From positions 1-64,000 of the forward strand of contig CAKZOU010000032.1 of NCBI GenBank assembly GCA_937138255.1: a stretch of 64,000 nucleotides of DNA, given 5' to 3'. The notes below the pieces were generated by a model. That model saw only the letters and a program-made list of their open reading frames with translations, was not told where the DNA came from and made no database searches. The DNA comes from an uncultured Paracoccaceae bacterium. GTDB lineage: Bacteria; Pseudomonadota; Alphaproteobacteria; Rhodobacterales; Rhodobacteraceae. Shown here in pieces: positions 19,148 through 28,145 of this stretch. A program made the position numbers and the translations under genes. The first letter of the stretch is position 1, and every line of letters starts with the position of its first letter.

Positions 19148-19890
19148 GCGCCGACGATCCCGACCCAGAGAAGCCGGATCGCCACGAGGGTCAGGAGCGA
19201 CAGGATCAGCTTGTCGAACGCCTCCCGCGAGACATGACGCGCGGCCCATGCGCCGATGGGCATCCCACCCAAGAGCGGCACGAGGGCCATCAGGCTTAGG
19301 CGGAACTGGTCATGGCCCATGATGCCCATTTTCCACAGCGCCGGCACCTGGACGAGCGACACAGCGGCGAAGAAGATCGAGATCGTGGCGATGAAGGTCT
19401 TTCGTTCGAGCTTCATCGCATTGAGGAATGTGACGGAGACGGGCGCGGAAAGCCCTGCCGCCCCCTGCAGGATTCCGCCGATGGTGCCAGCAGGGATCAC
19501 GAGGCGGTCGGCTGTCTCCTGCGAAATCTTCCAGTCGGGCCGCAGCAAGCGGAAACCGAGGTAGAGCACGAGGCTTCCGGCGAGGATCAGTGTAAGCGGT
19601 CGTTCGGGCAGCCACGCGAGAAACAGCGTGCCAATGATCGCCCCCGCCGCTCCGCTGATCGCCAGCGACAGGACGAAGCGGCGGTGCAGCAGGTGCGCGC
19701 GGTTGGCCCAGCCCTGAAAGACATTGGAGCACAGGTTAGGCAAGCTCATCACCGCAACCGCGAAGGGCACGTTGAACAGAAGCGACAGGATCGGAATGGC
19801 GACCACGGGCGCACCCGCGCCCACAGCGCCTTTGACGATGCCGCCAACGCCGACAGCGAGAAGGGCCAGAACAAGCTCTGTGGTCGTCAT
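19144..19890 (-). CDS. TauE/SafE-family membrane transporter
   Basis: A 248-residue membrane protein with about seven or eight hydrophobic helices and two related halves. The first half opens with VGVGGIVKGAVGAGAPVVAIP, and the second repeats a similar pattern at GTIGGILQGAAGLSAPVSV, both typical of TauE/SafE permeases. Members move sulfite, sulfoacetate or other organic anions. In this setting an aromatic or ring-cleavage product is a plausible cargo, but that is a guess. Its end overlaps the convergent LysR gene by 4 bases. Confidence 0.85.
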   Translation of the reverse strand: MTTTELVLALLAVGVGGIVKGAVGAGAPVVAIPILSLLFNVPFAVAVMSLPNLCSNVFQGWANRAHLLHRRFVLSLAISGAAGAIIGTLFLAWLPERPLTLILAGSLVLYLGFRLLRPDWKISQETADRLVIPAGTIGGILQGAAGLSAPVSVTFLNAMKLERKTFIATISIFFAAVSLVQVPALWKMGIMGHDQFRLSLMALVPLLGGMPIGAWAARHVSREAFDKLILSLLTLVAIRLLWVGIVGA

Positions 19891-19912
19891 GTGATCTCCG
19901 TCAACTCTGATT

Positions 19913-19934
19913 GGCCCGCGCTTTCGCGCGGGCC
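19913..19934 (-). other. Leader hairpin upstream of TauE/SafE gene
   Basis: A perfect 9-bp stem (GGCCCGCGC, 19913-19921, and its complement 19926-19934) closes a TTTC tetraloop. It lies 22-44 bases upstream of the TauE/SafE start on the minus strand, inside its probable leader. No T-run follows on either strand. Confidence 0.55.
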
Positions 19935-19970
19935 TGTCCGTGAGTGTGGTCGGAGCTATATCAGAGGAAT

Positions 19971-20043
19971 TGGTATACAGAAATCACTAAATACCGGCTC
20001 TGTGTCTACATAAAATGCAGTATTGACCAATAATTGTATACAG
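19971..20043. promoter_or_regulatory. Three evenly spaced GntR/FadR-type operator motifs
   Basis: Three related elements precede the GntR gene: TGGTATACAG (core GTATAC at 19973-19978), TGTCTACA (core 20004-20009) and TGTATACA (perfect palindrome, 20035-20042). The cores are 31 and 32 bp apart, about three helical turns each. FadR-subfamily regulators often bind TnGTnnnACnA-type sites, so autoregulation and control of the demethylase/TRAP genes are likely. Confidence 0.65.
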
Positions 20044-20099
20044 GTAATCTTGCCCGAGCCGCGACTGGGAGGAAATGTCGCAGCATGGGGAGGCGACCG

Positions 20100-20834
20100 A
20101 TGGAAGCGAAGGGGCGTTCGTCCCAGTTCGAGAAGGCTTTGCTGGAGCTGCGGGCTCTGATTCTCGGCGGTGCCTTCGAGTCGAATGTCCGCCTGCCCGA
20201 AACCGCCTTGGCCCAACGCCTCGAGATTTCCCGCACGCCCCTGCGGCAAGCGATGGACCGGCTGATCGAAGAGGGGTTGCTTGAACGCATCGCCACCGGC
20301 GGCTGCAAGGTGGCAAGCTTTAGTGTCCGCGACATCATCGACGCCATTGAGATCCGCGGCGTGATCGAAGGCACCGCCGCCCGCCTCGCCGCCGAGCGCG
20401 GCGCCGATCCCCGCCTCATGGCGCAGGCCGAGATCGAGCTTGAGGCGATCGACGTGGCGCTCGCGCGTGCCGGCGGCCTCGATTTCGCGGCCTACGTCAG
20501 GCACAACGAAGCCTTTCATAAGATTCTGTCGCGGCTTGCCAAAAGCCCGATCCTCGAGCGCGAGGTTGAGCGGGTCACGCGCCTGCCGCTCGCCTCGCCT
20601 TCCGCTTTCCTGCAGGGGCAGGAAGTGATCCCCGATTTTCAGCAGTCGCTGACGCGCGCCCAGCGCCAGCACCGCGAACTCTTGTCCGCGATCCGCGACA
20701 GGGAGGGGGCCCGCGCCGAGGCACTGGCCCGCGAACACGCGCGGCTCGCGCGGGAAAACCTCGAATACCTCATGCGTGGCGATCCCGGTCTGGCGGACAA
20801 AGTCCCCGGATTGGCGCTCGTCTCGGCCCACTGA
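20100..20834 (+). CDS. GntR-family regulator, FadR subfamily (FCD domain)
   Basis: About 244 residues. The N-terminal winged helix includes LPETALAQRLEISRTPLRQA followed by IEEGLLERIATGG, and the C-terminal FCD ligand domain has the expected metal-site histidines (RHNEAFH and QHRELLSAI). I chose ATG 20100 because GGGGAGG lies 6 bases upstream; ATG 20085 is an alternative, and any start near 20034 would overlap an operator. It sits 22 bases before the O-demethylase gene, so it probably senses a methoxylated aromatic acid and controls that gene and the TRAP importer. Confidence 0.87.
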   Translation: MEAKGRSSQFEKALLELRALILGGAFESNVRLPETALAQRLEISRTPLRQAMDRLIEEGLLERIATGGCKVASFSVRDIIDAIEIRGVIEGTAARLAAERGADPRLMAQAEIELEAIDVALARAGGLDFAAYVRHNEAFHKILSRLAKSPILEREVERVTRLPLASPSAFLQGQEVIPDFQQSLTRAQRQHRELLSAIRDREGARAEALAREHARLARENLEYLMRGDPGLADKVPGLALVSAH

Positions 20835-20856
20835 CACCACTCAAGGAGACCTCAAG

Positions 20857-22257
20857 ATGCCTAGCCTTTCTGACGTTATGGCCAAACACCCAAACCCGGT
20901 GCAAATGCTGCGGAATTCGCAGATCGGGATGTATGTCTATCCGGTTGTTGCCCCGGAATACACCAACTGGCGCGACGAACAGCGCGCCTGGCGCGACAGC
21001 GCGGTTCTGTTCGATCAGACCCACCACATGGACGAGCTGATCGTCGAAGGCCCGGACGCCGCCGCCTTCCTTGCCCATGTCGGCATCAACAGCTTCTCGA
21101 ATTTCGATCTCAACCGCGCCAAGCACTTCGTGCCGGTAACGCCGGCCGGCCATGTGATCGGCGACATGATCATCTTCCGCGAGCTTGAGGACAAATTCGT
21201 GCTCGTCGGCCGCGCCCCCACCGCCAACTGGGTCAAGTTCCAGGCCGCTGTCGGCAGCTGGAAGGTCCGCCTGCATCACGATCCGCGCTCCAACTCGCGC
21301 CCCGATGGCAAGGCGATCTATCGCACCCACTATCGCTTCCAGATTCAGGGCCCCGAGGCCGACAAGATCTTTACCGCGATCAACGGCGGTCCGGTTCAGG
21401 AGATCAAGTTCTTCCACGTCGACTGGATCAACGTCGGCTCCAAGCGGGTTCAGGCGCTGCGCCACGGTATGGCCGGCGCGCCCGGCCTCGAGATCTGGGG
21501 CCCCTATGCCGACAAGGATTACATCCAGTCGACCATCCTCGAAGCCGCCCGCAAGGTGGGCGTCGATCTGCGTCAGGTCGGCAGCCGTGCCTATTCCACC
21601 AATACGCTCGAGTCGGGCTGGATCCCCTCGCCCCTGCCGGGCATCTATACCGGCGACGGTATGATGCAGGACTATCGCGACTGGCTTGGCGCCGATTCCT
21701 ACGAGGCGGCCGGTTCGATCGGTGGCAGCTTCGTCAGCGACAACATCGCCGATTATTATGTGAACCCCTTCGAGCTGGGCTATGATTTCTACATCGGCTG
21801 GAAGAAGGACGACTTCATCGGCAAGGCCGCTCTCGAAGCCATGCGTGGGGCAAAGAACCGCAAGAAGGTCACATTCGAATGGAACGCCGAGGATGTGGTC
21901 AACGTGATCTCGTCGGCCTTCCGTCCGGGCGAAGACCACTACAAATGGATCGACTTCCCGCAACCCAACTATGCCTCTTCGAGCGCCGACCTGATCCTGC
22001 GCGACGGCAAGCAGGTGGGTATGTCGATGTTCAACGGCTATTCCTACAACGAGCGCTGCATGCTTTCGCTGGGTGTCGTTGACGCCGACGTTGAGGTTGG
22101 CGACGTGCTGACCCTCGTCTGGGGCGAGCCGGAGTCGACCCAGAAGACCTCGGCTGAAAAGCACAAACAGGCACAGATCCGCGTCCGCGTATCGCCGACA
22201 CCTTATGCCCGTGAGGCCCGCGAAAACTATGCCGACAGCTGGCGGACCAAGTCATAA
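20857..22257 (+). CDS. Tetrahydrofolate-dependent aromatic O-demethylase, LigM/DesA-like (GcvT family)
   Basis: A 466-residue GcvT-fold protein. Its length matches LigM (vanillate/3-O-methylgallate) and DesA (syringate) O-demethylases of Sphingobium rather than the shorter glycine-cleavage T protein or DMSP demethylase DmdA (roughly 370 residues). The opening YVYPVVAPEYTNWRDEQRAW and the central GLEIWGPYAD region fit that group. It would move a ring methoxyl group to tetrahydrofolate, giving protocatechuate, 3-O-methylgallate or gallate. ATG 20857 has AAGGAG eight bases upstream. Neighbouring regulator, TRAP importer and two ring-cleavage clusters support the role. The precise substrate is not decidable here. 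Confidence 0.82.
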   Translation: MPSLSDVMAKHPNPVQMLRNSQIGMYVYPVVAPEYTNWRDEQRAWRDSAVLFDQTHHMDELIVEGPDAAAFLAHVGINSFSNFDLNRAKHFVPVTPAGHVIGDMIIFRELEDKFVLVGRAPTANWVKFQAAVGSWKVRLHHDPRSNSRPDGKAIYRTHYRFQIQGPEADKIFTAINGGPVQEIKFFHVDWINVGSKRVQALRHGMAGAPGLEIWGPYADKDYIQSTILEAARKVGVDLRQVGSRAYSTNTLESGWIPSPLPGIYTGDGMMQDYRDWLGADSYEAAGSIGGSFVSDNIADYYVNPFELGYDFYIGWKKDDFIGKAALEAMRGAKNRKKVTFEWNAEDVVNVISSAFRPGEDHYKWIDFPQPNYASSSADLILRDGKQVGMSMFNGYSYNERCMLSLGVVDADVEVGDVLTLVWGEPESTQKTSAEKHKQAQIRVRVSPTPYAREARENYADSWRTKS

Positions 22258-22299
22258 GGTATAGCCAGACCTAATAGTCGGGTCGCAGAAATGATTAGG

Positions 22300-22331
22300 G
22301 CGCGGGACGGCGGTTCGCTATCGTCCCGCGC
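22300..22331 (+). terminator. Hairpin between demethylase and TRAP genes
   Basis: A perfect 10-bp stem (GCGCGGGACG, 22300-22309, and its complement 22322-22331) surrounds a 12-nt loop. No T-run follows, so it may attenuate or process rather than stop transcription fully. TTGACA at 22334-22339, right after the stem, could be a -35 box for the TRAP genes, but I see no good -10. Confidence 0.55.
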
Positions 22332-22383
22332 AATTGACACCGGTCCGGGAAGGGGCGGGTCAACAACTGGGAGGAAACACAGA

Positions 22384-23364
22384 ATGAAAATGAAGTTCTC
22401 TTTCGTCGCGGCTGCGGTTGCTGCTGTCATCGGCAGCTCGGTTGCTGCTGAGGAGCTGAAGTTCGCCAACTTCACCCCGCCGTTCCACACCATCAACGCC
22501 TCGGTCATCGAGTTGATGAACAGCGAAGTTTCGGCCGCTACCGGCGGCGCGTTGACCGTTCGCGGCTATCACGGCGGCGAATTGGGCGCTGGTCCGGTCG
22601 AGCAGTATGTGCGCGTGTTGCAGGGCGTGGCCGATGTGGGCTGGGGCCTGCCGGGCTATACCTCGTCGCAATTTGGCAAGACTATGATCGCCGAGCTTCC
22701 GGGGGCGATCGACGATGGCGTCCCGGGCTATATCGGCCTCTTGGCCGCTTACAACGATCACCTCGCCGGCGAATTCCCGGGCGTGAAGACCCTCGCGCTC
22801 TGGACCTCTGAGCCGAACGTCATGATCATGCGCAACAAGGAAATTCACTCGCCCGCCGATCTGGCTGGCCTGAAGATCCGCGTTGCCGGTGCCACCGCCG
22901 CCGAGGTTGCCGTCGCTCTGGGCGCTACCCCGGTTCAGATGCCGATCAGCGAGGTTTACAACGCCCTTCAGACCGGCCTTATCGACGGCGTCTTCACCGG
23001 CTCCTCGACGCTCATCGACTTCAAACTCGACGAGGTTGCCGATGCCATCATCCTCGGCGCGCCGCTTGGCCGTCTGAGCTTCTTCACCGTCATGACCCAG
23101 GCCAAGTATGACAGCCTTCCGGCCGATCAACAGGCCGCGATCGACGCCGTTGCCGGTGAAGTGCTCTCCAAGAGCGCCGAAGAGGCATGGTATGCAACTG
23201 CCGACGCCTCGCTTGAAGCAGCACGCGCCGACAGCAAGAACGTCATGGTCGATCTGACCGCCGATGAAATCGCCGCCTTCTCGGCCGCGATCCAGGGCGT
23301 GGTCGATGCCTATGTCGCCAGCGTCGACGGCGCAGCCGCGCTGGCCGCGATGCGGGGCGAATAG
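22384..23364 (+). CDS. TRAP transporter substrate-binding protein, DctP type
   Basis: A 326-residue periplasmic receptor. A signal peptide of about 22 residues (MKMKFSFVAAAVAAVIG, then SSVAAEEL) is followed by a DctP fold. The conserved core LAGLKIRVAGATAAE carries the Arg that binds carboxylates, followed by the QMPISEVYNALQTGLIDGVF region. The start at 22384 is preceded by GGGAGGAAACACAG. It should bind an aromatic carboxylate, judging by the O-demethylase upstream. Confidence 0.92.
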   Translation: MKMKFSFVAAAVAAVIGSSVAAEELKFANFTPPFHTINASVIELMNSEVSAATGGALTVRGYHGGELGAGPVEQYVRVLQGVADVGWGLPGYTSSQFGKTMIAELPGAIDDGVPGYIGLLAAYNDHLAGEFPGVKTLALWTSEPNVMIMRNKEIHSPADLAGLKIRVAGATAAEVAVALGATPVQMPISEVYNALQTGLIDGVFTGSSTLIDFKLDEVADAIILGAPLGRLSFFTVMTQAKYDSLPADQQAAIDAVAGEVLSKSAEEAWYATADASLEAARADSKNVMVDLTADEIAAFSAAIQGVVDAYVASVDGAAALAAMRGE

Positions 23365-23367
23365 GAC

Positions 23368-23874
23368 TTGCTCACTATTGCAAGAACTTGGGCGGACAGG
23401 CTGATTGGCCTGTCCGCAATTTTCGGAACCCTCGGCCTTCTTGGGGAGGTCGGGGTGATCCTTTACGACGTGATCGGCCGCGCGCTGGGCTCGCCCCTTT
23501 ATGGCTCGCAAGATCTGGTCACGATGACGATGATTATTCTCGTGTTCGGAGGCATGGCGATCTGCGATCGTCGCGGCGGCCATGTGGCGGTCGACCTCTT
23601 CGAAGCCTATTTCCCGCGCTGGTTCAACCGCGCGGTTGATGTGATCTCGGCCCTCACGGGCGCAGCAATTTTCGTGGCGATGGCTTGGGCCGTGAGCGAC
23701 AGCGCCAAGATTTCCGCCATGCTCAACCTTCAGACCAATCTCCTGCCGCTCAAGAAGCTCTGGTTCCAGAACGCCCTGTCTGTTCTGGCTCTCGTTACGG
23801 CTTTTGGTATGTTCCTGCGGGCTATCGAGCTCGCACTGACGGGCCGTGACGTTCAGAAAGAAGCTCAGGTATGA
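23368..23874 (+). CDS. TRAP transporter small permease, DctQ type
   Basis: A 168-residue membrane protein with four hydrophobic segments and the DctQ core LYDVIGRALGSPLYGSQDLV. Translation seems to start at TTG 23368, just 3 bases after the receptor gene stop. The start codon is weak and AGGA lies almost adjacent, so reinitiation after the receptor gene is likely and the exact start is uncertain. Its stop overlaps the large permease start. Confidence 0.87.
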   Translation: MLTIARTWADRLIGLSAIFGTLGLLGEVGVILYDVIGRALGSPLYGSQDLVTMTMIILVFGGMAICDRRGGHVAVDLFEAYFPRWFNRAVDVISALTGAAIFVAMAWAVSDSAKISAMLNLQTNLLPLKKLWFQNALSVLALVTAFGMFLRAIELALTGRDVQKEAQV

Positions 23875-25175
23875 CGGCATCAACAATTGGTTTCCTCGGG
23901 ATCATCGCCCTCTTCGCGCTCTTGATCATCCGGATCCCTGTGGCCTTTGCCATGTTTGTCGTCGGTTTTTTCGGCATCATCGCGCTCGATAGCAGCCGCG
24001 CCGCTTTCGGCCTTCTGGCGTCGGAGGCCTTCACTCTTGCCTCCTCACCGCAACTTATCGTGGTTCCGCTTTTCATCCTGATGGGCAATGTGGCCTCAGT
24101 CACCGGCATGAGCCGCCGCCTTTATGACGCGGCCTATGCGCTGATCGGTGAGTTTCGCGGTGGCCTCGCTTCGGCAACTGTGATCGGCTGCGGCGGGTTC
24201 GCGGCGCTGTCGGGGTCGTCGGTCGCTTCGGCGCTGACGATGGGCAAAGTGGCCCTCGCCGAGATGGACCGCTACGATTACGATCCCCGCCTTTCGACAG
24301 GCGTTGTCGCGGCAGGCGGCACCCTTGGTATCCTGATCCCCCCTTCGACCGGCTTTGTGATCTACGCGATCCTGACCGAGCAATCCATTGGCCGCCTGTT
24401 CCTTGCGGGCGTCTTGCCGGGCATCCTGATGTTATTGCTGTTCATTGTCGCCATCATGGTGATCTGCACAATCCGTCCCGGTTTTGGCCCTGCCGGACCG
24501 TCGACCACGTTTCCCCAAAAGCTGCGCGCCCTTGCGGGCGCGTTGCCCATCGTCGGTGTGATCTTCCTGACCATCGGCGGTATCTATGGCGGGTTCTTCT
24601 CGCCGGTCGAGGCTTCGGCTGTCGGGGCGGGGATTGTGATCGTGATCGGCGTTTTGCAGCGGAGCCTGTCACTGAGGCAGTTCTGGGAAGCGGCGAAGGA
24701 CTCCGTGACCACGACCGCAACCGTCATGCTCATCCTGATCGCCGCGCACCTGATCAACCCGTTCATCGCGCTCAGCCACATCCCCGATGCGGTGGGCGAG
24801 TTCATCATCGGTTTCGGCCTTGGCAAGATTGGAACGCTGATCCTGATCCTGTCGATCTACCTTGTCCTCGGCTGCTTTCTCGAAGGCTTTGCGATGCTGG
24901 TGCTGACGCTGCCGATCTTCTTCCCGATCATCCTCGAAATGGGTATCGACCCGATCTGGTTTGGCGTTCTCGTCGTCCTCGCTCTCGAGATGGGGCTGAT
25001 CTCGCCGCCAGTTGGCCTCAACGTCTTTATCGTGAAGTCGGTTGCCCCCAAGGTTCCGCTGGCCGACATCTTCCGGGGCGTCGTTCCGTTCTGGGGGATG
25101 ATGGTTGTGGCAATTGGTATCCTGATCGCCTTTCCGCAGATTTCGCTGATCTTGCCGGATACGATGTTCAACTAG
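23871..25175 (+). CDS. TRAP transporter large permease, DctM type
   Basis: A 434-residue integral membrane protein with about 12 helices. It has the DctM landmarks GNVASVTGMSRRLYDAA, GGTLGILIPPSTGFVIYAI and, near the C-terminus, EMGLISPPVGLNVFIVKS. It uses a sodium or proton gradient to take up the receptor-bound organic acid. The ATG overlaps the DctQ stop (ATGA at 23871-23874). Confidence 0.94.
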   Translation: MTASTIGFLGIIALFALLIIRIPVAFAMFVVGFFGIIALDSSRAAFGLLASEAFTLASSPQLIVVPLFILMGNVASVTGMSRRLYDAAYALIGEFRGGLASATVIGCGGFAALSGSSVASALTMGKVALAEMDRYDYDPRLSTGVVAAGGTLGILIPPSTGFVIYAILTEQSIGRLFLAGVLPGILMLLLFIVAIMVICTIRPGFGPAGPSTTFPQKLRALAGALPIVGVIFLTIGGIYGGFFSPVEASAVGAGIVIVIGVLQRSLSLRQFWEAAKDSVTTTATVMLILIAAHLINPFIALSHIPDAVGEFIIGFGLGKIGTLILILSIYLVLGCFLEGFAMLVLTLPIFFPIILEMGIDPIWFGVLVVLALEMGLISPPVGLNVFIVKSVAPKVPLADIFRGVVPFWGMMVVAIGILIAFPQISLILPDTMFN

Positions 25176-25193
25176 ATTGAACAGCTCTGTCCG

Positions 25194-26378
25194 CTAGAAG
25201 GGCAGGCCGACATAGTTTTCGGCCAACTCGCGGCGGGCTGTTTCCGACTGCGATAAATGCATAAGCGAGGCTTTACGCATCTGGGCGGCAAAGCTGTCTT
25301 CGCCGTCAAATCGGTGCAGCATATTGGTCAGTTGCCATGAAAACCGCATCGCCTGCCAAATCCGCGCCAGCGCCCTGTCGGAGTAACGGTCGATCCCTGT
25401 GGTGTCGCCGGACCGTAGCGCCGAGATCAGAGCCTGGTGCAGGTAAAAGACGTCTGAGACCGCGAGGTTGAGCCCCTTGGCCCCAGTCGGCGGAACGATA
25501 TGGGCCGCGTCTCCGACCAGAAATAGCCGCCCCCAGCGCATAGGTTCGCACACGAACGACCGCAAAGGCGCGATGGATTTCTCAATGGAAGGCCCGGTTT
25601 GCAGAGTGGCGCGGATGTCCTGCGGCAGGCAGGCGCGCAGACGATCCCAAAAGGCCTCATCGCTCCAGTCTTCAACCCGGTCTGTCAGGGGCACTTGCAC
25701 ATAGTAGCGGCTCAGGTTGGCGTTGCGCATCGAGGCCAAGGCAAAGCCGGAGCCCGAATTGGCATAGATCAGTTCGTCATGGGCAGGGCGAGTGCGAGAC
25801 AGGATGCCCAGCCAGCCAAACGGATAGACCCGTTCGAATTCGCTGCGGCGCTCGGCCGGAATGGTCTGGCGGCTGACCCCGTGAAAGCCGTCGCAACCCG
25901 CTACATAGTCACAGTCAAGGCGCACGGCTCGGCCTTCGTGGGTATAGGTGAGATAGGGCGCACTGCTGGTCGCTTCGTGGATCACAAGGTCGCTCACCTC
26001 GTGGAGGATGGGCGTGCCCAGTTCATCTTGGGCTGCATAGAGATCGTGAGTTACTTCGGTCTGCCCATAAACCATGACGGCTTTGCCCGTCAGTCCTGTG
26101 AAATCGATCCGCACCATCAGGTCGTCGTCTGTGAAGACGCAGCCGGAATGGGTGTGCCCTTCAGCCACAAGGCGGTCTGCAACGCCCGCCGCACGAAGCA
26201 TATCGACCGTGCCGCTCTCCAAAACGCCTGCACGGATGCGGGCTAGAACGCGGGCACGGCTGGTGCGTTCAAGAATGACTGTGTCAATGCCTGCAAGGTT
26301 CAGCAGTTGTGACAACAGCAAGCCCGAAGGACCACCGCCGATGATGGCCACCTGTGTGCGTTTATGTGTCTGTGACAT
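25194..26378 (-). CDS. pobA: 4-hydroxybenzoate 3-monooxygenase
   Basis: A 394-residue flavoprotein hydroxylase, the usual PobA length. The FAD-binding GGGPSGLLLS motif is at the N-terminus. RIRAGVLESGTVDMLRAAGV follows, and the second FAD motif appears as GRLFLVGDAAHIVPPTGAKG. It hydroxylates 4-hydroxybenzoate to protocatechuate with NAD(P)H and oxygen in the cytoplasm. It is the last gene of the pcaC-H-G-B-pobA run, 62 bases after pcaB, so its product feeds the ring-cleavage enzymes encoded upstream. Confidence 0.94.
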   Translation of the reverse strand: MSQTHKRTQVAIIGGGPSGLLLSQLLNLAGIDTVILERTSRARVLARIRAGVLESGTVDMLRAAGVADRLVAEGHTHSGCVFTDDDLMVRIDFTGLTGKAVMVYGQTEVTHDLYAAQDELGTPILHEVSDLVIHEATSSAPYLTYTHEGRAVRLDCDYVAGCDGFHGVSRQTIPAERRSEFERVYPFGWLGILSRTRPAHDELIYANSGSGFALASMRNANLSRYYVQVPLTDRVEDWSDEAFWDRLRACLPQDIRATLQTGPSIEKSIAPLRSFVCEPMRWGRLFLVGDAAHIVPPTGAKGLNLAVSDVFYLHQALISALRSGDTTGIDRYSDRALARIWQAMRFSWQLTNMLHRFDGEDSFAAQMRKASLMHLSQSETARRELAENYVGLPF

Positions 26379-26440
26379 CCGCCTCTCTCGTTTTCATCCC
26401 GCTCTTGGCAGGGGCCAATCCCGCCAACCCCTCGGTGTCG

Positions 26441-27496
26441 CTATTCGCGCTGGCCCATCTGCGTGACTTTGGCGCAAAGATCTGCGGCTGCTTTCAGGGC
26501 GCGGGCCGTGGCAACCGCTATGGCGGGCAAGACCATCCACTCTAGAGCCCACGCGGCGCCCGACCGTTCCTGTTCGTGGATCAGGCTGTGATGCATGGCA
26601 GACATTTGGGAGGCATTGTAGCGTGCCAAAGTCACCAAGAGTTCGGCCAAAATCGGGTTGGACTTGTGCGGCATCGCGGACGACCCGCCGCCGCCCGACA
26701 GGGAAATCTCGTCGATCCCCTGCTGTGTCATCAGGCTTATATCCTGCCCGATCTTCCCCAAGATCCCGGATACGACGGAGAGTTGGTTGGCAAACATCAC
26801 AAGGCTGCTTCTGTCTGTCTGCCACACAGGGCCGTTGGTCAGCCCCAGTTCGCGGGCCATGGTTTCGGCCATCGCGCCACCCCTGTCGCCATAGGCGTGG
26901 CGCGTTCCGACTGCGCCTCCGAATTGCAGCCGTTCAATCTGGGGCCGCAGAGCGATCAAAGACGCCGCTTGGGCCAATAAAGGATCGCGCCAAGACTTGA
27001 TCCGGTCGCCGACCGTAATGGGCAAGGCCACCTGCATCCGGGTGCGCCCCATCATCGGGGCAGTGCCAAAGCGGCGGTCAAGATCGGCCAGCGCATCGGT
27101 CACGGAGCCAAGGCGCGCCAACAGGAGATCATTGGTGGCACGGATGGTCAGCGACAGGGCCGTATCCATTATATCTTGCGAGGTCGATCCAGTATGGATC
27201 GCGCCAGCCAGATCGGCGGCGTTCTCTTTCAGTTGCGCCACGAAATTGGGGATCGGCAGCCCGTCTTTGGCACAGCCTTCTGCCAAACGATCGCGGTCAA
27301 TGGGCGCGGTGCTGATATAGGCAGCGGCTCTTGGGCCTTGGTCCTGCGCGACAAGACCAACCTCGGCAAGAGCTTTGGACAAGGCAGCCTCAACCGTGCG
27401 AAACCGCTCCAGCTGCGCCTCGGCCGACCAAAGCGCCATAGCCTCCGGGTCACCAAAAAGGCCCCCAAAAACCGCGTCCTGAAAGATGCCGCTCAT
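26441..27496 (-). CDS. pcaB: 3-carboxy-cis,cis-muconate cycloisomerase
   Basis: A 351-residue member of the fumarase/aspartase superfamily, shorter than many PcaB proteins (roughly 350-450). The signature GGGGSSAMPHKSNPILAE is intact and carries the catalytic Ser loop. TGSTSQDIMDTA is the other conserved active-site block. It converts 3-carboxymuconate to 4-carboxymuconolactone. ATG 27496, 25 bases after pcaG, gives the natural N-terminus; an upstream ATG at 27613 lies within pcaG. Confidence 0.92.
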   Translation of the reverse strand: MSGIFQDAVFGGLFGDPEAMALWSAEAQLERFRTVEAALSKALAEVGLVAQDQGPRAAAYISTAPIDRDRLAEGCAKDGLPIPNFVAQLKENAADLAGAIHTGSTSQDIMDTALSLTIRATNDLLLARLGSVTDALADLDRRFGTAPMMGRTRMQVALPITVGDRIKSWRDPLLAQAASLIALRPQIERLQFGGAVGTRHAYGDRGGAMAETMARELGLTNGPVWQTDRSSLVMFANQLSVVSGILGKIGQDISLMTQQGIDEISLSGGGGSSAMPHKSNPILAELLVTLARYNASQMSAMHHSLIHEQERSGAAWALEWMVLPAIAVATARALKAAADLCAKVTQMGQRE

Positions 27497-27521
27497 TTCA
27501 TCCCTGCCGTCTGTATGCCTC

Positions 27522-28142
27522 TCAGATGTCGAAAAAGACCGTCTCTGCCTCGCCTTGCAGCCGGATATCGAACCGGTAGACGGGCTTGCCGTCACGCTGG
27601 CTGCGCTGGGCAATCAAGGTCGCGCGTCGATGCTCCCATTCGATCATGTTGAGCACTGGATCGGCGGCGTTCGCCTCGGCCTCGTCCGAAAAATAGAGCC
27701 GGGTATTGAGGCCAACGTTGATTCCGCGGGCCACGAGCCACAGGGTGATATGGGGGGCTTGCGGCCTGCCGCGAGAGTCCAGCGTCGTGCCGGGTTTGAC
27801 CGTCTCGACGCCCCAATCTCCGGTGGTGAAATCGGTGATGACCCGACCCCAGCCCCGAAAGCCTTCTTCCACAGGGTCGCCGCCTTGGGGGTGGGCATAG
27901 TTTCCTTCGGAGTTGGCCTGCCATAGCTCCAAAAGCGCGTCCTTGATCGGGGCGCCCATGCCGTCGATGACACTGCCCTCAATGCGGATACGCTCGCCTT
28001 TGGCGTTCGGGCCAGCGATGTCCCAGCCAAGCTCCCTTTTGTAGATGTCAAAGCCCGCAGCTTTCGGCGCGAGGCCGATATGGACATAGGGGCCGGCGGT
28101 CTGCGACGCGGTCTCTTTCAGATAGTGCAACGACTGGGGCAT
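27522..28142 (-). CDS. pcaG: Protocatechuate 3,4-dioxygenase alpha subunit
   Basis: A 206-residue intradiol dioxygenase subunit with the conserved pattern DALLELWQANSEGNYAHPQ and the GWGRVITDF block. Alpha subunits do not carry the full iron ligand set and pair with PcaH in an (alpha-beta)n Fe(III) enzyme. The gene starts 3 bases after the pcaH stop. Confidence 0.95.
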   Translation of the reverse strand: MPQSLHYLKETASQTAGPYVHIGLAPKAAGFDIYKRELGWDIAGPNAKGERIRIEGSVIDGMGAPIKDALLELWQANSEGNYAHPQGGDPVEEGFRGWGRVITDFTTGDWGVETVKPGTTLDSRGRPQAPHITLWLVARGINVGLNTRLYFSDEAEANAADPVLNMIEWEHRRATLIAQRSQRDGKPVYRFDIRLQGEAETVFFDI

Positions 28143-28145
28143 GGT

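Noticed and set aside
20034-20100. TTG start at 20034 for the GntR regulator
   Set aside because: It would place the coding region on top of an operator motif; GGGGAGG stands before ATG 20100.
20857-22257. Glycine cleavage T protein or DMSP demethylase DmdA
   Set aside because: The length (466) and neighbours (aromatic ring-cleavage genes, TRAP transporter) fit LigM/DesA better than the shorter GcvT or DmdA.
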